This document shows positions 19,273 to 23,439 of a stretch of 23,439 nucleotides of DNA, piece after piece. Position 1 is the first letter of the stretch. The number at the start of each line of letters is the position of its first letter. The notes beneath the pieces were generated by a model that saw nothing but the letters and a program-made list of their open reading frames with translations, was not told the origin of the DNA and did not search any database. Origin of the DNA: a virus; the IMG/VR virus record IMGVR_UViG_3300046003_003235, positions 1-23,439 of that record. One strand, written 5' to 3'. The position numbers and the translations under genes are program-made.

Positions 19273-19311
19273 CCTCAGTAGCGAGGTCATGGGCTACTAA
19301 ATCAACTGAGG
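19273..19311 (+). promoter_or_regulatory. Leader hairpin that can hide the primase-helicase ribosome-binding site
   Basis: CCTCAGT (19273-19279) pairs with ACTGAGG (19305-19311), whose GAGG is the ribosome-binding site seven bases before the ATG. An inner pair, AGTAGC with GCTACT (19278-19297), overlaps the outer arm and may compete with it. Translation could be controlled by this switch. Confidence 0.55.
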
Positions 19312-19318
19312 TAAATCA

Positions 19319-21685
19319 ATGTCAACGATCATCAACTTCTTAGGCGCAGCCGTGCCTTTGACAAAGACTTTTTGTCTCGAAAAAAACGGCTCATTGACCA
19401 AGGATGCTTACCCCTTGGTCAGCAATGTAACCAGTTATGAGGAGGAAGTTTCTAAACCACTTGACCTATACAACGCCATCAAGCGTCATGCAGATCAAGG
19501 TCACTGTATGCTCAAGGGTCTGTTGACCCGCCCATTAGTTCAAGAGTCCCGTCGTGGGACGACCAAGACCAATGACAAGACAGAGGTCATCTGTCTGGAC
19601 TTCGATCGACATGAATGTGTTGATCTGGACGAAGAACTCGAACGCGTAGGTCTTGGTGACATCACCTACGTACTCCAATGGTCTGCATCACAAGGCACTC
19701 CGGGTACTGAAGGTACGATCAGCTGCCATGTGTTCATGCTGCTGGATGGCGAGGTACCTGCACCTGATCTCAAGGCTTGGTTGATGGGTATCAATCTTAA
19801 CCACTTCCGCGACACTGTGCGCTTATCACGTAGCAAGACTGTACTGAGCTGGCCGCTCGACATCACCACATGTCAGAACGACAAGCTGCTGTACATTGCA
19901 ACGCCGATCTTCAAGAACATGAAAGACCCGCTGAAAGCGCGTATCTCACTTGTTCCCAAGAAGCTAGCGCGTTTACCGGTTGAGCGCATCGGCACAACGA
20001 ACATCAACACACTCAAAGTCGCTGAACGCAAGCTGCTCAACGAGCTGCGTAAACTCGAAGACCTGCCCGCACGTACGGCTAAGACCTCATGGGTCGGTAC
20101 GTGCGAGATACAGAACAAGCCTGATGTAGCTACAGTCACAGATATTCGTGAAGGTGACGACTTCATCCGTTTGAATATCAACGGTGGAGACTCATGGGCT
20201 TACTGGCACGCCAAGGACAACTTTGAGTTGATTCACGACTTCAAGTCGGACACTTGGTACAAGACAAAAGAGTTCCTACCTGAATATTACTCAGAGCTGG
20301 TTGAGCAACGCAACTCTTTGGCAAGCACGCCGACTGATGATGGCGACTTGATCTTAGCGTTTCGTGATTTCAAAACCGCTGAGTATTACAATGGGCTATG
20401 GAATCCAGCAAACAACAAGTTGGAGTTATATCGTGCTAAGAACGAAACTCAACTCGATCATTGGATGCGCTCTCATGGTCGCGTTATTGGTGACTATATT
20501 CCAGTTTGGGAAATGGTCTACAACCCACTTGAAGACTGGGTGGTGGATGCCGAGCAACATCGTATTAACACTTTCAAACCCAGCTCATATTTTTACCTTG
20601 AGCCAAAAGCAGACGCCAAGTTCCCCGCGATCGAATACCTCATCAAGCACCTGCTCGGTTGTAGCTCCCAAGATGAAGCGTTGTATCAGCACTTCATCAA
20701 TTGGCTGGCTGTTGTCTTCCAGCGAAAAGGTACTTCAAATCATCCGATCACCTCATGGGTGATTCACGGTACTGAAGGTACAGGCAAGGGTTCATTCTTC
20801 AGCAAGGTCGTTACACCACTGTTCGGCTTTGAGAATGTCTTCGCCGCAGGTGTGAGCAATATCGAAGAAGGCTTCAACGGTTGGATGCAGAACAAGCTCT
20901 TCATTATGATCGAAGAGATTGACGTTGATGACTTCAAGGACAAAGGTCGCGTCAGCGCCAAGCTCAAGGTGTATATCACCGAGCCTAAGATTCCGTTCCG
21001 TCAAATGCGTCAGACCGCTGTGTTCATGGAGACGTACGCGTCGTTCCTGTTTGCTTCAAACAAGAAACAACCTGTACAGATTCCTGAGAATGACCGTCGT
21101 TACAACTGCGGAAACTACCAGCGCGACATGCTGAAATATCCGGGAGATGATGCCATCGAAGCTGAACTTGAAGCCTTTGCTCAATTCTTACTGGCTCACA
21201 AAGCTGATGCTGAAGCTGCTAACAAAGTATTGCAGACTGAGGCTCGTGAGCGTATTCAGAAGTTGGGCGTAACGAGTATCGACGAGACGTGCCGTCACAT
21301 CATCGAAGGTGACTTCGACGCACTGTGGATGTCGATGCCTGATGAACGACTGCTTAATGAATCAGGTATTCAGAACAAACACACTCAGGACGCGCAAGCG
21401 TACAGCGTGCTTATGAAACGTCTGCTGTTAGACGTTGTAAACGAACCGCGCAACGCACTAACGCGTGATGAGATGCAACTGATTCTTCAGTACAACGTCG
21501 GCAATATGCCTGAGAAGCCCAACAAGTTCACCAGCCTGCTACGTCATCACAACATTGAGACGAAGCAAGGCCGTCGTAATGGTCAGAAGACATACATCTT
21601 TGATGTTGAATGGAAGATCAGCGACGAGTTACGTGCTGAACTCTTAGGAACTCCAACAAAATCTAAAATACGGAAAATTAAATGA
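19319..21685 (+). CDS. Primase-polymerase/SF3 helicase fusion, replication protein
   Basis: The 788-aa protein joins two replication activities. The N-terminal part is an archaeo-eukaryotic-type primase-polymerase: ICLDFDRHE (91-99, metal ligands Asp94/Asp96), SCHVFMLLD (135-143, His137) and WPLDITTCQNDKLLYIA (178-194, Asp181). Residues about 270-470 are a linker with a D5-like look. The C-terminal part is an SF3 helicase with Walker A GTEGTGKGS (484-492), Walker B LFIMIEEID (527-535), motif C FLFASN (576-581) and Arg593/Arg594. It would open the origin, unwind DNA and lay primers. The ribosome-binding site can be hidden in a leader hairpin. It overlaps the next gene by 4 bases. Confidence 0.9.
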   Translation: MSTIINFLGAAVPLTKTFCLEKNGSLTKDAYPLVSNVTSYEEEVSKPLDLYNAIKRHADQGHCMLKGLLTRPLVQESRRGTTKTNDKTEVICLDFDRHECVDLDEELERVGLGDITYVLQWSASQGTPGTEGTISCHVFMLLDGEVPAPDLKAWLMGINLNHFRDTVRLSRSKTVLSWPLDITTCQNDKLLYIATPIFKNMKDPLKARISLVPKKLARLPVERIGTTNINTLKVAERKLLNELRKLEDLPARTAKTSWVGTCEIQNKPDVATVTDIREGDDFIRLNINGGDSWAYWHAKDNFELIHDFKSDTWYKTKEFLPEYYSELVEQRNSLASTPTDDGDLILAFRDFKTAEYYNGLWNPANNKLELYRAKNETQLDHWMRSHGRVIGDYIPVWEMVYNPLEDWVVDAEQHRINTFKPSSYFYLEPKADAKFPAIEYLIKHLLGCSSQDEALYQHFINWLAVVFQRKGTSNHPITSWVIHGTEGTGKGSFFSKVVTPLFGFENVFAAGVSNIEEGFNGWMQNKLFIMIEEIDVDDFKDKGRVSAKLKVYITEPKIPFRQMRQTAVFMETYASFLFASNKKQPVQIPENDRRYNCGNYQRDMLKYPGDDAIEAELEAFAQFLLAHKADAEAANKVLQTEARERIQKLGVTSIDETCRHIIEGDFDALWMSMPDERLLNESGIQNKHTQDAQAYSVLMKRLLLDVVNEPRNALTRDEMQLILQYNVGNMPEKPNKFTSLLRHHNIETKQGRRNGQKTYIFDVEWKISDELRAELLGTPTKSKIRKIK

Positions 21686-21996
21686 CACTAAACGCACAAA
21701 TCGTCTTCGACGAGATCACGTTCAACGCCTTGGCATTTCCATTGCCTGAAAAGATCACGGCCAACTTGAAGATGTTGGCACTTCAAATGACAACCATGCG
21801 TCAGTTGTTTGAAAGTGAGAAAGGCAAAGCCAAGGCGCAAGCTAAGGTTGATTACGAAAATGCGATTCGTTTGTTCGAGACGTACGAGAACCAACTTCGT
21901 ACTGCTATGGGCAAACGCATCAGTCGTAAAATTTTTGTTTCACAAGCTCAACCATTTACCAAAAAAGGAAGTAATCATGCAACAGCAAGTAATTGA
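21682..21996 (+). CDS. Helical 104-aa protein, unknown, in the replication operon
   Basis: The ATG overlaps the primase-helicase stop as ATGA; only a weak CGGAAA lies upstream, so translation is probably coupled. The product is mostly helical, with a Lys/Glu/Ala-rich middle (ESEKGKAKAQAKVDYENAIR in outline, residues 44-63) and a basic tail. No family recognised. Its position suggests a role in phage DNA replication or recombination. It overlaps the next gene by 20 bases. Confidence 0.6.
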   Translation: MTLNAQIVFDEITFNALAFPLPEKITANLKMLALQMTTMRQLFESEKGKAKAQAKVDYENAIRLFETYENQLRTAMGKRISRKIFVSQAQPFTKKGSNHATASN

Positions 21997-22312
21997 TTTA
22001 GCCGAAGTTTTATATGTCAACACTCTGAACAGTTCTCAGTTCATTGATGACTATCGTATTCAATACGAAGACGCTGCGGCTAATGCGTTTCATGCAGCCA
22101 AAAAGTTTTACGAAATCGCTGCCAACGAAGGTAAGGCGCTTAATCAAGAAGAAGACCCATGCGAAGGCTGCACTGGTTGCGATGCTCAACAAGAAGCACT
22201 GAGCCACATCCAGCGAATCATTCAGCAGAAGTATTCGGAAGCTGCTGCCCGCAACTCTGAAGCTCTCCAAGATATTCTGATGAAATCACTTCAGAAAGCT
22301 ATGGGTAAATAA
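21977..22312 (+). CDS. Helical protein with Cys cluster (111 aa), unknown
   Basis: I place the start at 21977, where AAAAGGAAG precedes the ATG; a frame open from 21809 has no site and lies over the previous gene. The 111-aa product has two long helices around a Cys-rich turn (PCEGCTGC, about residues 60-67) that could bind metal. No family is recognised. It ends one base before the nuclease gene, so the two are probably coupled. Confidence 0.65.
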   Translation: MQQQVIDLAEVLYVNTLNSSQFIDDYRIQYEDAAANAFHAAKKFYEIAANEGKALNQEEDPCEGCTGCDAQQEALSHIQRIIQQKYSEAAARNSEALQDILMKSLQKAMGK

Positions 22313-22313
22313 C

Positions 22314-23090
22314 ATGACAGTCCGTATCCCGAGTTGGTCGTTCTCTCGTCTGCAAGTCTTCGAGTCCTGTAAATATCGCGCCGCGCTTCAGTGGCGTGAC
22401 AAGGTTCCCGATCTGCAACCTAAGACTGCGGCTGATCGGGGTACGGCTATCCACCAAGAGGCTGAGGACTATGTCGTCGGAAAAGACACCTTTACGCATA
22501 ATCTCCGGTTCTTCAAAGACGACCTTACCGCCCTCAAAAAACACTACGCTGAAGGCCGCGTTGTTTGTGAAGAGGAATGGGCATTTAACACTGATTGGGG
22601 TCACGCTGAGTGGAAACGAGGGTGGCTCCGGCTTAAGTGCGATGCTGTTTGCTTCCTTGACCCAACACATGCTGTCGTTATCGACTATAAAACCGGCAAA
22701 CGATTCGGCAATGAAGTAAAGCACGCTGAACAGCTTCAGCTGTACGCAGTGTGCGCCCTACTTCGTTATCCGCAGATCGAGCATGTCACCTGCGAGCTGT
22801 GGTACTTCGATCAGAACGAACTCGCTTCGTTCAAGATGAAGCGTAGCCAGATGCCTAAGTATCTCAAGCAGTTCAATCAACGCGGCCACGCGTTTACCAA
22901 TGAGATCGAGTTCAAGCCGAACCCGAATATCTACAGCTGCAAATACTGTCCGTATGGCCCAGCCAAGCAAGGCGACTGCGCGTTTGGTGTTGATCCAAAC
23001 AATCCTACTGGTGAAAAACCACTGATTCAACAATTGAAGCCAATCGCTTTGAACGATGCTCAGAAATCACGGTTGGCTCGTTTTCTCTGA
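22314..23090 (+). CDS. Cas4/RecB-like PD-(D/E)XK nuclease with probable Fe-S cluster
   Basis: The 258-aa protein has the motifs of the PD-(D/E)XK RecB/Cas4 group: RGTAIHQEAED (42-52, His47), Asp110 (LKCDAV), VVIDYKTGK (121-129, Asp124/Lys126) and EQLQLYAV (139-146, Gln140/Tyr144). Four cysteines, Cys19 near the N-terminus and Cys209, Cys212 and Cys222 near the C-terminus, are set as in the Fe-S ring of Cas4 and AddB. It probably degrades or trims DNA ends in phage recombination or replication. No CRISPR array or other cas gene is seen. It follows the Cys-cluster protein by one base and ends 11 bases before the next gene. Confidence 0.88.
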   Translation: MTVRIPSWSFSRLQVFESCKYRAALQWRDKVPDLQPKTAADRGTAIHQEAEDYVVGKDTFTHNLRFFKDDLTALKKHYAEGRVVCEEEWAFNTDWGHAEWKRGWLRLKCDAVCFLDPTHAVVIDYKTGKRFGNEVKHAEQLQLYAVCALLRYPQIEHVTCELWYFDQNELASFKMKRSQMPKYLKQFNQRGHAFTNEIEFKPNPNIYSCKYCPYGPAKQGDCAFGVDPNNPTGEKPLIQQLKPIALNDAQKSRLARFL

Positions 23091-23101
23091 CGGAGTCTGA
23101 A

Positions 23102-23335
23102 ATGATCACAGCTAGAGCCATTACGAATGAGAAAGGTGATGGTTTTGTACTCCGTACCAGTCTCACTGTCGATCCTTTATTCAGAACCTTTGTTCCGATT
23201 GATTACGACCCTGAGACTGAAGCTTACAAGCACAAGGTCTCTGACAAAAACATCGGCCCGCGTCGAGTGATTCAAAACTACACATGGAGCCTATCTATGA
23301 ATGAATTATTGATTGGACTGAGTCATGGTCGTTAA
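23102..23335 (+). CDS. Small protein between nuclease and helicase, unknown (77 aa)
   Basis: A 77-aa product, mostly beta in the first half (GFVLRTSLTVDPLFRTFVPI in outline, residues 14-33), then charged (DYDPETEAYKHKVSDKNIGP) and a helical end (SMNELLIGL). GGAG stands six bases before the ATG. No family recognised. Its end overlaps the likely start of the helicase gene by 11 bases. Position suggests a part in replication or recombination. Confidence 0.6.
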   Translation: MITARAITNEKGDGFVLRTSLTVDPLFRTFVPIDYDPETEAYKHKVSDKNIGPRRVIQNYTWSLSMNELLIGLSHGR

Positions 23336-23439
23336 AGAAATGAAACACCAAACGGTGAGTCTGAAGTTCATGGCTCCTCGTAAAGAAGTCTTTGATATGT
23401 CTGATCCCGGCACGGGCAAGACGTACGTACAGATCATCC
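23325..23439 (+). CDS. NTP-dependent helicase (SNF2/DEAD type), partial at right edge
   Basis: The frame from the ATG at 23325 is open to the window end (38 codons). It reads MVVKEMKHQTVSLKFMAPRK and then MSDPGTGKTYVQII, with DPGTGKT being the Walker A motif of superfamily 2 helicases, located as early as in phage SNF2-like helicases. A second ATG at 23340 is equally possible; both have weak ribosome-binding sites, so coupling to the previous gene is likely. The rest of the gene is outside the window, so its subfamily cannot be settled. Confidence 0.75.
   Translation, partial: MVVKEMKHQTVSLKFMAPRKEVFDMSDPGTGKTYVQII

Noticed and set aside
23085-23106. A further CTCTGA-GTCTGA pair 10 bp apart before the 77-aa gene
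   Set aside because: The -10-like hexamer would overlap the ATG and the second box overlaps the ribosome-binding site GGAG, so a promoter for that gene is implausible; probably chance.

Overview
The window is part of the genome of a double-stranded DNA tailed bacteriophage, most likely a podovirus. A P22-type portal, a P22-style large terminase and an N4-gp56-type major capsid protein sit together. No host gene, tRNA, rRNA or CRISPR array is visible. The host is probably a Gram-negative bacterium, because a partial inner-membrane spanin lies at the left edge, but the sequence does not identify the species.

Left half (1-13005, all on the minus strand). Read in the direction of transcription, the order is: free-standing HNH endonuclease, TerS, TerL, a small protein, portal, scaffold, a Tad2-like (DUF2829) protein, a Gp49-like protein, major capsid protein, decoration-type head protein, terminator, two connector-type proteins, a virion protein with an FCCH-like segment, and a lysis-type cluster (two membrane proteins, a DUF5675 protein and a spanin running off the window). 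Many of these genes overlap by 1-4 bases.

The most striking object is inside terL. An intein (10115-10918) interrupts the conserved T-x-W-H motif of the ATPase. An endonuclease VII-type HNH gene (10215-10679) fills the part of the intein where an in-frame homing endonuclease normally sits, but it is read in a different frame of the same strand. It has its own Shine-Dalgarno sequence and its own copy of the phage promoter-like motif. One stretch of DNA therefore seems to encode a splicing-only intein and, out of frame, a separately expressed endonuclease.

Middle (13006-17033). A hairpin-rich divergent region is followed by rightward small ORFs separated by near-identical hairpin plus T-rich leader cassettes. 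It also holds a likely replication origin (14043-14363: four DnaA boxes, about ten TGTACCRAA iterons, an AT-rich tract), a 351-aa protein of unknown function, and a leader with two tiny peptides and several hairpins that resembles an attenuator.

Right part (17034-23439). A tightly overlapping operon of small accessory genes (DUF2591, a truncated HD-domain protein, tiny membrane and coiled-coil proteins) leads into the replication module: a PrimPol-SF3 helicase fusion, two small proteins, a Cas4/RecB-like nuclease with four cysteines, a small protein, and the start of an NTP-dependent helicase.

A shared regulatory theme links both arms. Tandem CTCTGA boxes exactly 10 bp apart are followed directly by an extended -10-like hexamer. 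They lie ahead of the HNH gene, the gene pair upstream of portal, the capsid gene, the nested endonuclease, the leader at 16.7 kb and the primase-helicase, always in the orientation of the downstream gene.
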